Positions 1-6,777 of a stretch of DNA of 7,641 bases are shown piece by piece. The DNA comes from Actinobacteria bacterium UBA4719 (GTDB taxonomy: Bacteria; Actinomycetota; Actinomycetes; Actinomycetales; Dermatophilaceae). The translations under genes and the position numbers were made by a program. The number at the start of each line of letters is the position of its first letter. The stretch's first letter is position 1. Location: assembly GCA_002404345.1 (NCBI GenBank), contig DHJN01000148.1:771-8411 (forward strand). Direction: 5' to 3'. Below the pieces are notes generated by a model. That model made no database searches. It was given only the letters and a program-made list of their open reading frames with translations, and was not told the DNA's origin.

Positions 1-1
1 G

Positions 2-211
2 TCTCCGGCCACTGAGTCTCCGGTTGGAGATGTACTTGCTGCTCGGGTTGCCGAGGTCCTTGAGGCTCCTGCTGCTAAGGCCGCTGAGGCTGCTGCGACG
101 CAGGCTCCGGCCGTCCCGGCCACCGAGGCTCCCGCAGCCGAGGCCACCGAGGCTTCGGACGCCAAGGCTTCGGACACCAAGGCCACTGAGGCTCCCGCCG
201 TCGAGGCCTGA
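2..211 (+). CDS. rpsB: 30S ribosomal protein S2, C-terminal tail (5'-partial)
   Basis: The frame that begins at base 2 is open from the left edge and stops at TGA 209-211, giving 69 visible residues. They are almost all Ala, Glu, Pro, Thr, Asp and Lys, with repeated TEAPA and ASDxK units and no globular pattern. This is the low-complexity C-terminal extension that many actinobacterial S2 proteins carry beyond the conserved fold. The conserved S2 domain itself lies outside the window, so the identity rests on tail composition plus position directly upstream of tsf, the near-universal rpsB-tsf order. S2 is a small-subunit protein needed for late 30S assembly and S1 docking. The tail is probably disordered; its role is unknown. 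Another Ala/Glu-rich protein end is possible but unlikely here. Confidence 0.85.
   Translation, partial: SPATESPVGDVLAARVAEVLEAPAAKAAEAAATQAPAVPATEAPAAEATEASDAKASDTKATEAPAVEA
151..180 (+). repeat. 15-bp tandem repeat inside the rpsB tail
   Basis: Two adjacent 15-bp copies, GGCTTCGGACGCCAA (151-165) and GGCTTCGGACACCAA (166-180), differ at one base. In the rpsB frame they encode the units ASDAK and ASDTK. The length is a multiple of three, so copy-number change would keep the frame. It looks like a recent in-frame duplication in a disordered tail. Confidence 0.8.
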
Positions 212-240
212 GAAAGTTCTGCTGAACCCTCAACGAGTCA

Positions 241-281
241 GCGCGCCGGGTCCGACCACACATTGGTCGCACCCGGCGCGT
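241..281 (+). promoter_or_regulatory. Strong intercistronic hairpin between rpsB and tsf
   Basis: Bases 242-258 (CGCGCCGGGTCCGACCA) pair with 264-280 (TGGTCGCACCCGGCGCG). That is 17 positions with a single C-C mismatch (252/270) and a 5-base loop, CACAT; a further G-U closing pair 241/281 is possible. It lies 30 bases after the rpsB stop and ends just before the tsf ribosome binding site. No T run follows, so it is not a standard Rho-independent terminator, although actinobacteria often use hairpins without U tails. By inference it could be a partial terminator or attenuator that sets the rpsB:tsf ratio, or an mRNA processing or stability element protecting the rpsB 3' end. Confidence 0.75.
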
Positions 282-287
282 ACTCAC

Positions 288-296
288 GAAAGAGAG
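288..296 (+). promoter_or_regulatory. Ribosome binding site of tsf
   Basis: The purine run GAAAGAGAG ends 8 bases before ATG 305 and begins only 7 bases after the intercistronic hairpin, so it stays accessible when the hairpin forms. It supports ATG 305 as the tsf start. Confidence 0.6.
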
Positions 297-304
297 CGAT
301 AACG

Positions 305-1133
305 ATGGCGAACTACACCGCCGCTGACATCAAGGCGCTTCGCGAGTCGACCGGCGCCGGCATGATGGGACGTCAAGAGGGCCCTCGACGAGGCCGACGG
401 CGACCACGACAAGGCCACTGAGATCCTGCGCGTCAAGGGTCTCAAGGGCGTCACCAAGCGCGAAGGCCGCTCGGCCACCAACGGCCTTGTGGCGGCCCGG
501 TCCGGCAACGGCGTCGGCACTCTGGTCGAGGTCAACTGCGAGACCGACTTCGTCGCCAAGGGCGAGAGGTTCATCGCGCTGGCGGACCAGGTCCTCGCGC
601 AGGCCGTCACCATCGGAGCATCCAGTGCCGATGAGCTGCTCGCCAGCGACATGGGCGGCCAGACGGTCAAGGAGATCCTGGACGAGGCCAACGCGACCAT
701 CGGCGAGAAGATCGAGGTTCGTCGGGTGGCACGCCTTGAGGCCTCCAACGTGGTGTCCTACCTGCACAAGACCAGCCCCGACCTTCCGGCCCAGATCGGC
801 GTCCTGGTGGCCACCGATGGTGGCGACGAGGTGACGGCTCGCGACATCGCGATGCATATCGCGGCGTTCAGCCCGTCGGTCCTGTCGCGTGACGAGATCG
901 ACGCCGAGACAGTTGCGAACGAGCGTCGCGTCGCCGAGGCCACGGCCAAGGAAGAGGGCAAGCCCGAGGCGGCCATGCCCAAGATCATCGAGGGTCGGGT
1001 CAACGGCTTCTTCAAGGAGAACGTCCTGCTCGAGCAGGCGTTCGCAAAGGACGCCAAGAAGACAGTGGCCAAGGTCCTTGAGGAGTCCGGTGCGACGGCC
1101 AAGGGCTTCGTCCGGTTCCGCGTCGGTTCCTGA
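305..1133 (+). CDS. tsf: Translation elongation factor Ts, with an apparent one-base frameshift
   Basis: EF-Ts is the cytoplasmic nucleotide exchange factor that releases GDP from EF-Tu. Translation from ATG 305 reads MANYTAADIKALRESTGAGMM and then leaves frame. If one G of the GGG at 367-369 is removed, the frame runs uninterrupted to the stop at 1131-1133 and gives 275 residues, a normal family length. The repaired protein has the N-terminal UBA-like domain with EF-Ts signature 1 (residues 12-27, LRESTGAGMMDVKRAL) and signature 2 (75-85, EVNCETDFVAK), whose TDFV contacts EF-Tu. The dimerisation and C-terminal regions follow, ending in GFVRFRVGS. As written, the initial frame ends at TGA 419-421 after 38 residues. 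A fallback GTG start at 489 would remove the UBA-like domain and signature 1. Identity is certain; whether the frameshift exists in the organism is doubtful, because tsf is normally essential. Confidence 0.95.
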
Positions 1134-1235
1134 TCGTTCCTGACCGACGTCGTCGCCGGTGCTCCAGCGCACTGATCCGCATCAGATGGGCTTTGTGGAA
1201 GACTCACGCGACATAACCTCTGGTTCTTTGCCCTG

Positions 1236-1240
1236 GGAGG
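1236..1240 (+). promoter_or_regulatory. Ribosome binding site of pyrH
   Basis: GGAGG stands 4 bases before ATG 1245, a close but workable spacing that fixes the pyrH start. An upstream CCTCT (1217-1221) could pair with it around a 14-base loop, but this 5-bp pairing is weak. Confidence 0.7.
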
Positions 1241-1244
1241 CCCC

Positions 1245-1985
1245 ATGACCACGGAAGCCGCACACCCGACATACAAGAGGGTGCTGCTCAAGCTTTCCGG
1301 CGAGGCGTTCGGCGGCGGCAAGGTGGGGCTCGACCCGGACGTCGTGCGCGGGATCGCCCTGCAGATCGCCGAAGCGGCCAACGCCGGTATCGAGGTGGCC
1401 GTGGTCATGGGTGGTGGCAACTTCTTCCGTGGGGCAGAGCTTCAGCGCCGGGGGATGGATCGTGCACGCGCCGACTACATGGGCATGCTCGGCATCGTCA
1501 TGAACTGCCTTGCGCTGCAGGACTTCCTGGAGAGCGCCGGCGTCGCGACCCGGGTTCAGACCGCGATCACGATGGGTCAGATCGCCGAGCCTTACATCCC
1601 GCTGCGTGCGATTCGGCATCTCGAGAAGGGGCGTGTGGTCATCTTCGGTGCCGGCTTCGGTCTGCCGTTCTTCTCCACCGACACGGTCGCCGCGCAGCGA
1701 GCCCTGGAGATCCAGTGCGAAGTCGTTCTGATGAGCAAGAATGGGGTGGACGGTGTCTACAGCACTGACCCGCGAGCGGATCCCAGCGCCCAGAAGCTTG
1801 AGCGCGTCTCCTACGATGAGGCACTGGTCCAGGGTCTGCGGGTCGTCGACGCGGCCGCCTTCGCACTGTGCTCCGAGAACAAACTGCCCATGATCGTCTT
1901 CGGGATGGAAGGCGACGGCAACATCGCCAGGGCCATCCGGGGTGAGAAGATCGGCACGCTCGTGACCGCGGATGAGGAGTCCTGA
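1245..1985 (+). CDS. pyrH: Uridylate kinase (UMP kinase)
   Basis: The product phosphorylates UMP to UDP with ATP, the step feeding all UTP and CTP synthesis; the bacterial enzyme is a cytosolic hexamer of the amino-acid-kinase fold, unlike eukaryotic UMP/CMP kinases. The 246-residue length is typical. Visible family motifs are the phosphate-binding KLSGEAF (16-22), GGGNFFRG (56-63), [11 protein letters not shown] (77 onward, UMP site), [17 protein letters not shown] (STDT at 144-147) and [13 protein letters not shown] (165 onward, nucleotide-binding loop). ATG 1245 has a good GGAGG. It sits 111 bp after tsf, and its stop overlaps the frr start. Family enzymes are commonly activated by GTP and inhibited by UTP; nothing in this sequence shows transcriptional control by pyrimidines. 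Confidence 0.97.
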   Translation: MTTEAAHPTYKRVLLKLSGEAFGGGKVGLDPDVVRGIALQIAEAANAGIEVAVVMGGGNFFRGAELQRRGMDRARADYMGMLGIVMNCLALQDFLESAGVATRVQTAITMGQIAEPYIPLRAIRHLEKGRVVIFGAGFGLPFFSTDTVAAQRALEIQCEVVLMSKNGVDGVYSTDPRADPSAQKLERVSYDEALVQGLRVVDAAAFALCSENKLPMIVFGMEGDGNIARAIRGEKIGTLVTADEES

Positions 1986-1987
1986 TG
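1974..1987 (+). promoter_or_regulatory. frr ribosome binding site and pyrH/frr stop-start overlap
   Basis: GAGGAG (1974-1979) lies inside the last pyrH codons, 5 bases before ATG 1985. The pyrH TGA (1983-1985) and the frr ATG share one base (TGATG). This is the usual arrangement for translational coupling by ribosome reinitiation. Confidence 0.85.
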
Positions 1988-2542
1988 ATTGACGAGACCA
2001 TGCTCGAGGCCGAGGAAAAGATGGAGAAGGCCATCGAGGTTGCCAAGGAGGACTTCGCGACCATCCGCACCGGTCGAGCGAACGCTGCGATGTTCAACAA
2101 GCTCACGGTGGAGTACTACGGTTCACGGACCCCGCTGCAACAGCTGGCGTCGTTCCAGACTCCCGAGGCCCGCACGATCCTGATCACGCCCTTCGACAAG
2201 TCGGCGATGGCCGAGATCGAGAAGACGCTGCGTGACTCCAACCTCGGCATCAACCCAAACAGCGACGGCACCGTCATCCGCATCAACCTCCCGCAGCTGA
2301 CTGAGGAGCGTCGCAAGGAGTACATCAAGCTCGCGCGCACCAAGGCCGAGGACGCCAAGGTGTCCATCCGGAACGTCCGGCGCAAGGCCAAGGAAGAGCT
2401 TGACCGTCTGGTCAAGGACGGCGAGATCGGCGAAGACGAGGGCGCGCGCGCCGAGAAGGAGCTCGAGTCCTTCACCAAGAAGCATGTCGAGAACGTCGAC
2501 TCCATCCTCAAGGTCAAGGAAGGCGAGCTCCTCGACGTCTGA
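1985..2542 (+). CDS. frr: Ribosome recycling factor
   Basis: RRF works with EF-G to split the post-termination ribosome so that subunits and mRNA can be reused. The 185 residues match the invariant family length. The sequence shows the N-terminal helix ending in the conserved FATIRTGRANAAMF region and the small alpha/beta domain II (about residues 31-104), with YYGSRTPLQQLASF and RTILITPFDKSAM. PQLTEERRKEYIKLARTKAEDAKVSIRNVRR follows, containing the Arg-rich stretch of the three-helix bundle. The C-terminal helix ends KVKEGELLDV. It is translationally coupled to pyrH, and its stop is 17 bp before cdsA, so the three are almost certainly co-transcribed. No anomaly is seen. Confidence 0.98.
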   Translation: MIDETMLEAEEKMEKAIEVAKEDFATIRTGRANAAMFNKLTVEYYGSRTPLQQLASFQTPEARTILITPFDKSAMAEIEKTLRDSNLGINPNSDGTVIRINLPQLTEERRKEYIKLARTKAEDAKVSIRNVRRKAKEELDRLVKDGEIGEDEGARAEKELESFTKKHVENVDSILKVKEGELLDV

Positions 2543-2559
2543 GGCATGCTCACTCACGT

Positions 2560-3435
2560 ATGACGACACCTTCGTCCCCCCGTAGCGAACGGCGCGCCGC
2601 GGGCGACGCCTCCGGGACGAGACCCAGCCGCGTAGGGCGCAACCTCCCGATTGCCATCGGCGTCGGTGTGAGCCTTGGCTTGGTGATCCTCGCGAGCCTG
2701 ATGTTCCGCAAGGAGGCCTTTCTCGGGGTCGTGACCGTGGCTGCCTGCATCGCTGTCTGGGAGCTGCGCGACGGGCTTGCCCGGGGCAAGATCAAGGTCC
2801 CACTGGTGCCCAGCATCGTCGGCGCGATCGCCATGATCACCGCGTCCTTCGTCGGTGGCGGCCAGGCCCTCACCGTCTGCTTTGGTCTGACCTGCATCTC
2901 GGTGCTGCTCTGGCGCGGGGCCGATGGGGTGCAGGACGCGATCCGCGACATCGTCGGCGGCATCTTTGTCGCGGCCTACGTGCCGTTGTTGGCGTCGTTC
3001 TCCAGCCTCTTGCTGCGGGAGTCGGACGGTGCCAAACGCGTCGCCGTGTTCATCATCGTCACGATTTGTAGCGACATCGGCGGGTTCGCCGTGGGCGTCG
3101 TGGCGGGCAAGCATCCGATGTCCCCGTCGATCAGCCCCAAGAAGTCCTGGGAGGGCGCTGCCGGTTCTGCTCTTGCCTGCGTCATAGCGGGAGTCGCCGC
3201 TGTGACGGTGATCCTGGGTGGTTCCTGGTGGGCCGGTGCCGCCCTCGGTCTGGCCGTGGTCGTCTCGGCCACGGTCGGTGACCTGACCGAGTCGACCATC
3301 AAGCGCGACCTAGGCATCAAGGACATGGGGAGCATTCTCCCGGCTCACGGTGGAATCATGGACCGACTGGACTCGCTGCTGTTGTCGGCGCCGGTCGCCT
3401 GGGGCCTGCTGACCGTGTTTGTCCCGGGGCCCTAG
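2560..3435 (+). CDS. cdsA: Phosphatidate cytidylyltransferase (CDP-diglyceride synthase)
   Basis: This integral membrane enzyme converts phosphatidic acid and CTP to CDP-diacylglycerol, the precursor of phosphatidylglycerol, cardiolipin and phosphatidylinositol. The 291 residues begin with a hydrophilic basic N terminus of about 28 residues, followed by roughly eight hydrophobic segments (first about 29-49, last near the C terminus). The diagnostic C-terminal signature is intact at 245-271: [21 protein letters not shown], then IMDRLD, with the metal- and substrate-binding acidic, Lys and His-Gly-Gly residues. SPKKSWEG (192-199) is a second conserved site. ATG 2560 was chosen because it opens the frame just after frr, but no clear Shine-Dalgarno precedes it: GAGG at 2541-2544 is 15 bases away. 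Translation may therefore depend on coupling to frr. It is part of the pyrH-frr-cdsA-rlmN run. Confidence 0.96.
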   Translation: MTTPSSPRSERRAAGDASGTRPSRVGRNLPIAIGVGVSLGLVILASLMFRKEAFLGVVTVAACIAVWELRDGLARGKIKVPLVPSIVGAIAMITASFVGGGQALTVCFGLTCISVLLWRGADGVQDAIRDIVGGIFVAAYVPLLASFSSLLLRESDGAKRVAVFIIVTICSDIGGFAVGVVAGKHPMSPSISPKKSWEGAAGSALACVIAGVAAVTVILGGSWWAGAALGLAVVVSATVGDLTESTIKRDLGIKDMGSILPAHGGIMDRLDSLLLSAPVAWGLLTVFVPGP

Positions 3436-3439
3436 CCCC
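3426..3439 (+). other. Small hairpin across the cdsA stop codon
   Basis: GGGGC (3426-3430) and GCCCC (3435-3439) flank the loop CCTA and enclose the cdsA TAG at 3433-3435. The stem has only 5 bp, all G-C, and no T run follows. It may be a chance structure in GC-rich DNA, or it may slow ribosomes at the cdsA-rlmN junction. Confidence 0.3.
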
Positions 3440-3455
3440 TGAGACACTGGGGGCG

Positions 3456-4649
3456 ATGTCTGACGCCGAACCAACGACAACCTCAACCTCCGCGCCGGTC
3501 GCCCTGCCCACGCCGTCAGGCACGCGCCCCGAGCCGGGACAGCTGACCTTTGCGGCGCCTCGTCGAGGCCAGCCACCACAACACTTGGCCGATCTCGACC
3601 CGGCTGAGCGCAAGGCTGCGGTCGAAGCGTTGGGGCACAAGGGGTTTCGGGCCAAGCAGCTGTCGACCCACTACTTCGAGCGACTGGTCGAGTCGCCTCA
3701 GGACATGAGCGACCTGCCCAAGGCCATCCGCGACGACCTGGTGGCCAGGCTGTTGCCCCAGCTGCTCACGCCGATCCGGACCCTGGCTGCCGACCGGGGC
3801 ACAACGATCAAGTCCGTGTGGCGGCTGCACGATGGGGCGCTGGTTGAGAGCGTGCTCATGCGCTACCCCAAACGGGTCACGATCTGCGTCTCGAGCCAGG
3901 CCGGCTGCGGCATGAACTGCCCATTCTGCGCCACCGGGCAAGAGGGGCTCACCCGCAACATGTCGACCGCCGAGATCGTCGAGCAGGTCGTGCACGCCGC
4001 CCGATCGCTGCGGCGCGGCGACGTGGCCGGAGGGGTCGAGGGGGCCCCCCTGCGGGTCAGCAACGTCGTCTTCATGGGGATGGGCGAGGCGCTGGCCAAC
4101 TACAAGGCGGCAATCGGGGCCATCCGCCGGATGACCGACCCCGTGCCCGATGGCCTGGGCATGTCGGCTCGAGGCATCACCATGTCGACCGTGGGGCTGG
4201 TCCCGGCCATCGACAGGCTGGCCGCCGAGGGCATTCCGGTCACCTTGGCGCTCTCGCTGCATGCCCCCGACGACGCGCTGCGCAACGAGGTCGTGCCGAT
4301 CAACACCCGGTGGTCCGTCGACGAGGCGATTGACGCGGCATACCGCTATTTTGAGGTGACCGGTCGTCGGGTCAGCATCGAGTACGCCCTGATCCGGAAC
4401 ATGAACGACCAGGGCTGGCGGGCTGACCTGCTGGGCCGGAAGCTCAACGCTCGCGGCCGAGGTTGGGTCCATGTCAACCCGATCCCGCTGAACCCGACGC
4501 CGGGCTCCAGGTGGACGGCCTCAGACCCGGGCGTCCAGCGAGAGTTCGTCCGCCGGTTGCGCGCCCGCGGTGTGCCGACAACCGTACGGGACACCCGCGG
4601 TTCGGACATCGACGGCGCGTGCGGTCAGCTTGCCGCGTCGACCGCGTGA
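3456..4649 (+). CDS. rlmN: Dual-specificity RNA methyltransferase RlmN (radical SAM)
   Basis: RlmN methylates C2 of adenine 2503 in 23S rRNA and, in studied bacteria, A37 of some tRNAs, using two SAM molecules and a 4Fe-4S cluster. The cluster motif CxxxCxxC is present as C151, C155 and C158 (CGMNCPFC). The conserved CVSSQ cysteine is C144, seven residues before the cluster as in E. coli (C118/C125). The methyl-carrying cysteine is C389 in [15 protein letters not shown] (E. coli C355). GMGE (208-211) and the LSLHAPDD and IEYALI motifs complete the family pattern. The 397 residues include a Thr/Pro/Ser-rich N-terminal extension of about 30 residues, likely disordered. ATG 3456 is 20 bp after cdsA, with a weak G-rich stretch (3449-3453) in front. 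RlmN should not be confused with Cfr, which methylates C8; the order after rRNA genes of the core operon favours RlmN. Confidence 0.95.
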   Translation: MSDAEPTTTSTSAPVALPTPSGTRPEPGQLTFAAPRRGQPPQHLADLDPAERKAAVEALGHKGFRAKQLSTHYFERLVESPQDMSDLPKAIRDDLVARLLPQLLTPIRTLAADRGTTIKSVWRLHDGALVESVLMRYPKRVTICVSSQAGCGMNCPFCATGQEGLTRNMSTAEIVEQVVHAARSLRRGDVAGGVEGAPLRVSNVVFMGMGEALANYKAAIGAIRRMTDPVPDGLGMSARGITMSTVGLVPAIDRLAAEGIPVTLALSLHAPDDALRNEVVPINTRWSVDEAIDAAYRYFEVTGRRVSIEYALIRNMNDQGWRADLLGRKLNARGRGWVHVNPIPLNPTPGSRWTASDPGVQREFVRRLRARGVPTTVRDTRGSDIDGACGQLAASTA

Positions 4650-4781
4650 GCCGGCAGTCTTCTCCGGGGGCACGGGCTCGGTCTCGAAGGGCCCTGCCGT
4701 TCATCGCAACAAGGTGACGGTTCGACGCATCGGATGGAGGGTCGTTTGGATTGAGAGTGTGCCGGGAGCGATGATGCGGGT
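4650..4781 (+). other. 132-bp spacer between rlmN and prpE
   Basis: No gene is seen. CGGCAG (4652-4657) and CTGCCG (4694-4699) form a 6-bp inverted repeat with a 36-base loop, too loose to call a terminator. No TA dinucleotide occurs before 4781, so there is no consensus TANNNT -10 box here; a promoter of another type, or read-through from rlmN, must serve prpE. GGGAG (4764-4768) lies 13 bases before ATG 4782, a long spacing for a ribosome binding site. Confidence 0.5.
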
Positions 4782-6683
4782 ATGACGGACGGTAACCACG
4801 CACGCGCCCATCGCCGAAGCATCGAGGACCCGGAAGGCTTCTGGGGAGAGGCGGCCCTCGGGATCGACTGGATCACCAAGCCCGCTCAGGTGCTGGATGA
4901 CTCAAAACCGCCGTTCTATCGGTGGTTCCAGGGCGGTCAGCTCAACACCTGCTTCAACGCCCTCGACCGGCATGTGATCGCCGGCCGGGGCGACCAACCG
5001 GCGCTGCATTATGACAGCCCGGTCACCGGGACCGCGAGGACGCTGACCTACGTCGAGCTGCTGGACCAGGTGTCCCGGTTTGGTGGCGCGTTGCGGGCAC
5101 TCGGGGTCGACAAGGGCGATCGCGTGGTCATCTACATGCCGATGGTGCCGGAGGCCGTGGTCGCGATGCTGGCCTGCGCCAGGATCGGGGCGGTGCACTC
5201 GGTGGTGTTCGGCGGTTTCGCGCCTGCCGAGCTGGCGGCCCGGATCGAGGACGCCACGCCGAAGGTCGTGATCACCGCCTCCTGCGGGGTCGAGCCCTCG
5301 CGGGTGGTGGAGTACAAGCCTCTCCTCGATGCGGCCATCGAGAGATCTACGCACAAGCCCGACCACTGCGTGGTGCTGCAGCGGAAACAGGCCGTGGCGG
5401 CGATGGGAGAGCGCGACCTCGACTGGTCCGCCCTGATGCATCCGGACCAGATGACCGTGTCCGAGTGTGTGCCGGTCGAGGCGACGGACCCGCTGTACAT
5501 CCTCTACACCTCGGGGACCACCGGCCGGCCCAAGGGCATCGTGCGGGACAACGGTGGCCATGCGGTGGCGCTGCACTGGTCGATGAGCAACGTGTACGGG
5601 TTGAAGCCCGGTGAGGTGTTCTGGGCGGCAAGTGACGTCGGCTGGGTTGTTGGCCACTCCTACATCGTCTATGCGCCGCTGCTGGCGGGGTGCACGACGG
5701 TGCTCTATGAGGGCAAGCCGGTGGGCACGCCTGACGCCGGGGCCTTGTGGCGGGTGGCCGCCCAGTATGGCGTCTCGGCACTGTTCGCTGCTCCGACGGC
5801 GATCCGTGCGGTCAAGAAGGAGGACCCCGATGGGTTGCTCATTGCCGGTCACGACCTCTCGAAGCTGCGCACCCTGTTCCTGGCAGGGGAGCGTCTCGAC
5901 CCGGACACCTACCACTGGGCAGTTGAACGCCTCGGCATACCGGTGATCGACAACTGGTGGCAGACCGAGACCGGCTGGCCAATCGCCTCCAACTGCATTG
6001 GTCTGGAGCTTCTCCCGATCAAGGCCGGGTCGCCGACCGTGCCTGTCCCGGGCTATGACGTCCAGGTCCTCGACGAGCGAGGCGAGCAGGTGGAGGCTGG
6101 AGTTGAGGGGGCCATCTGCATCAAGCTCCCGATGCCGCCGGGCACGTTGCCCACGCTGTGGCAGGACGACGAACGTTACGTCTCGGGTTACCTCTCCACG
6201 TTCGACGGCTACTACCTGACCGGGGACGGCGGCTTTATCGACGAGGACGGTTATGTCTTCGTCATGGGCCGTACCGATGACGTGCTCAACGTCGCTGGAC
6301 ATCGCCTGTCCACCGGATCGCTGGAGGCGGCATTGGCCGGGCACCCGTCTGTCGCCGAGTGCGCCGTGATCGGGGTGGCCGACCAGCTCAAGGGTCAGGT
6401 GCCCAGGGCGCTCGTGGTCCTCAAGGCCGGCGTCGACGTCTCGGGCGAAGGGGCCGTGGAGGCGCTGCAGGCCGAGCTCGTCCAGCGGGTCCGCGACGAG
6501 GTCGGCGCCGTGGCAGCGTTGCGTCTGGTCGACGTCGTCGTGGCGTTGCCGAAGACTCGCTCGGGCAAGATGTTACGCAAGACCATGCGCCAGATCGCCG
6601 ATGGCGGTGCTCCGGCGATTCCCAGCACCATCGAGGACCCGTCGGTGCTGGAGGCTCTGAGGTCCGTACTGACGCGCGGCTGA
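4782..6683 (+). CDS. prpE: Propionyl-CoA synthetase / short-chain acyl-CoA synthetase (PrpE type)
   Basis: This cytosolic ANL-superfamily ligase makes acyl-AMP from a short carboxylate and ATP and then transfers the acyl group to CoA. Length is 633 residues, normal for the family. An ACS-type N-terminal region (about 20-60, with FWGEAALGIDWITKP and FNALDRHV) is followed by the AMP-binding domain: P-loop YTSGTTGRPKG (242-252), SDVGWVVGHSYIVYAPLLAG, and WWQTETGWP (392-400). The C-terminal domain has GRTDDVLNVAGHR (496-508) and the catalytic lysine K596 in PKTRSGKMLRKTM. Details such as IVRDNGGHAVAL, APTAIRAVKK and DNWWQTETGWPI resemble PrpE and the ACSS3-like group more than Acs, so propionate is the likelier substrate; acetate activity cannot be excluded. 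In the ANL family K596 is the lysine often inactivated by acylation. An in-frame stop (4752-4754) with no alternative start after it leaves ATG 4782 as the start. No prpB, prpC or prpD is beside it. Confidence 0.85.
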   Translation: MTDGNHARAHRRSIEDPEGFWGEAALGIDWITKPAQVLDDSKPPFYRWFQGGQLNTCFNALDRHVIAGRGDQPALHYDSPVTGTARTLTYVELLDQVSRFGGALRALGVDKGDRVVIYMPMVPEAVVAMLACARIGAVHSVVFGGFAPAELAARIEDATPKVVITASCGVEPSRVVEYKPLLDAAIERSTHKPDHCVVLQRKQAVAAMGERDLDWSALMHPDQMTVSECVPVEATDPLYILYTSGTTGRPKGIVRDNGGHAVALHWSMSNVYGLKPGEVFWAASDVGWVVGHSYIVYAPLLAGCTTVLYEGKPVGTPDAGALWRVAAQYGVSALFAAPTAIRAVKKEDPDGLLIAGHDLSKLRTLFLAGERLDPDTYHWAVERLGIPVIDNWWQTETGWPIASNCIGLELLPIKAGSPTVPVPGYDVQVLDERGEQVEAGVEGAICIKLPMPPGTLPTLWQDDERYVSGYLSTFDGYYLTGDGGFIDEDGYVFVMGRTDDVLNVAGHRLSTGSLEAALAGHPSVAECAVIGVADQLKGQVPRALVVLKAGVDVSGEGAVEALQAELVQRVRDEVGAVAALRLVDVVVALPKTRSGKMLRKTMRQIADGGAPAIPSTIEDPSVLEALRSVLTRG

Positions 6684-6700
6684 GACTGAGCTTGTTTGAC

Positions 6701-6734
6701 TTGATGGCTGGTCAGGGTTGACTAGCTGGTCAGG
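6701..6734 (+). repeat. Near-tandem duplication of TTGA-(2/3 nt)-GCTGGTCAGG
   Basis: GCTGGTCAGG occurs exactly at 6707-6716 and 6725-6734, each preceded by TTGA (6701-6704 and 6718-6721), giving two unequal units of 16 and 17 bp. The pair lies just after the prpE stop, in the spacer between convergent genes. Confidence 0.7.
6707..6726 (+). terminator. Possible hairpin terminator between convergent genes
   Basis: GCTGGTCA (6707-6714) can pair with TGACTAGC (6719-6726) around a 4-base GGGT loop, giving eight pairs including one G-U. A second small stem, ACCTG/CAGGT (6744-6748 with 6753-6757), follows. Neither has a T run on either strand. The position 24 bases after the prpE stop, and in front of an opposing gene, is where a terminator is expected; the call is otherwise weak. 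An overlapping near-palindrome, TGACTAGCTGGTCA (6719-6732), offers an alternative pairing or a protein site. Confidence 0.35.
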
Positions 6735-6777
6735 CTGAGTTCCACCTGCCGTCAGGTCCGTTGCCGGGTCCCGTGGC

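Noticed and set aside
362..372. Programmed +1 frameshift site in tsf
   Set aside because: There is no slippery run, no stop codon at the shift point and no known precedent that I can name for tsf; a one-base sequence error explains it more simply.
330..1172. 280-codon open frame on the minus strand opposite tsf
   Set aside because: The plus strand encodes unmistakable EF-Ts. The minus frame is longer only because tsf is broken by the frameshift.
1134..1244. Promoter or terminator in the tsf-pyrH spacer
   Set aside because: CATAAC (1212-1217) has only a poor TTGTGG partner 13 bases upstream, and the CTGAT/ATCAG stem (1172-1185) has just 5 bp; neither passes as a real element.
3516..4472. 318-codon open frame on the minus strand
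   Set aside because: It is antisense to rlmN, whose catalytic motifs are clear; the antisense product shows no family features.
4902..6344. 480-codon open frame on the minus strand
   Set aside because: It lies wholly opposite prpE; its translation is rich in His, Arg, Gly and Asp with no recognisable domain, as expected for the antisense of a GC-biased gene.
4782..6683. Acetyl-CoA synthetase (acsA) as the name for this gene
   Set aside because: The core motifs are shared with Acs, but the central and C-terminal stretches are closer to the PrpE/ACSS3 group, so PrpE type was preferred while leaving substrate open.
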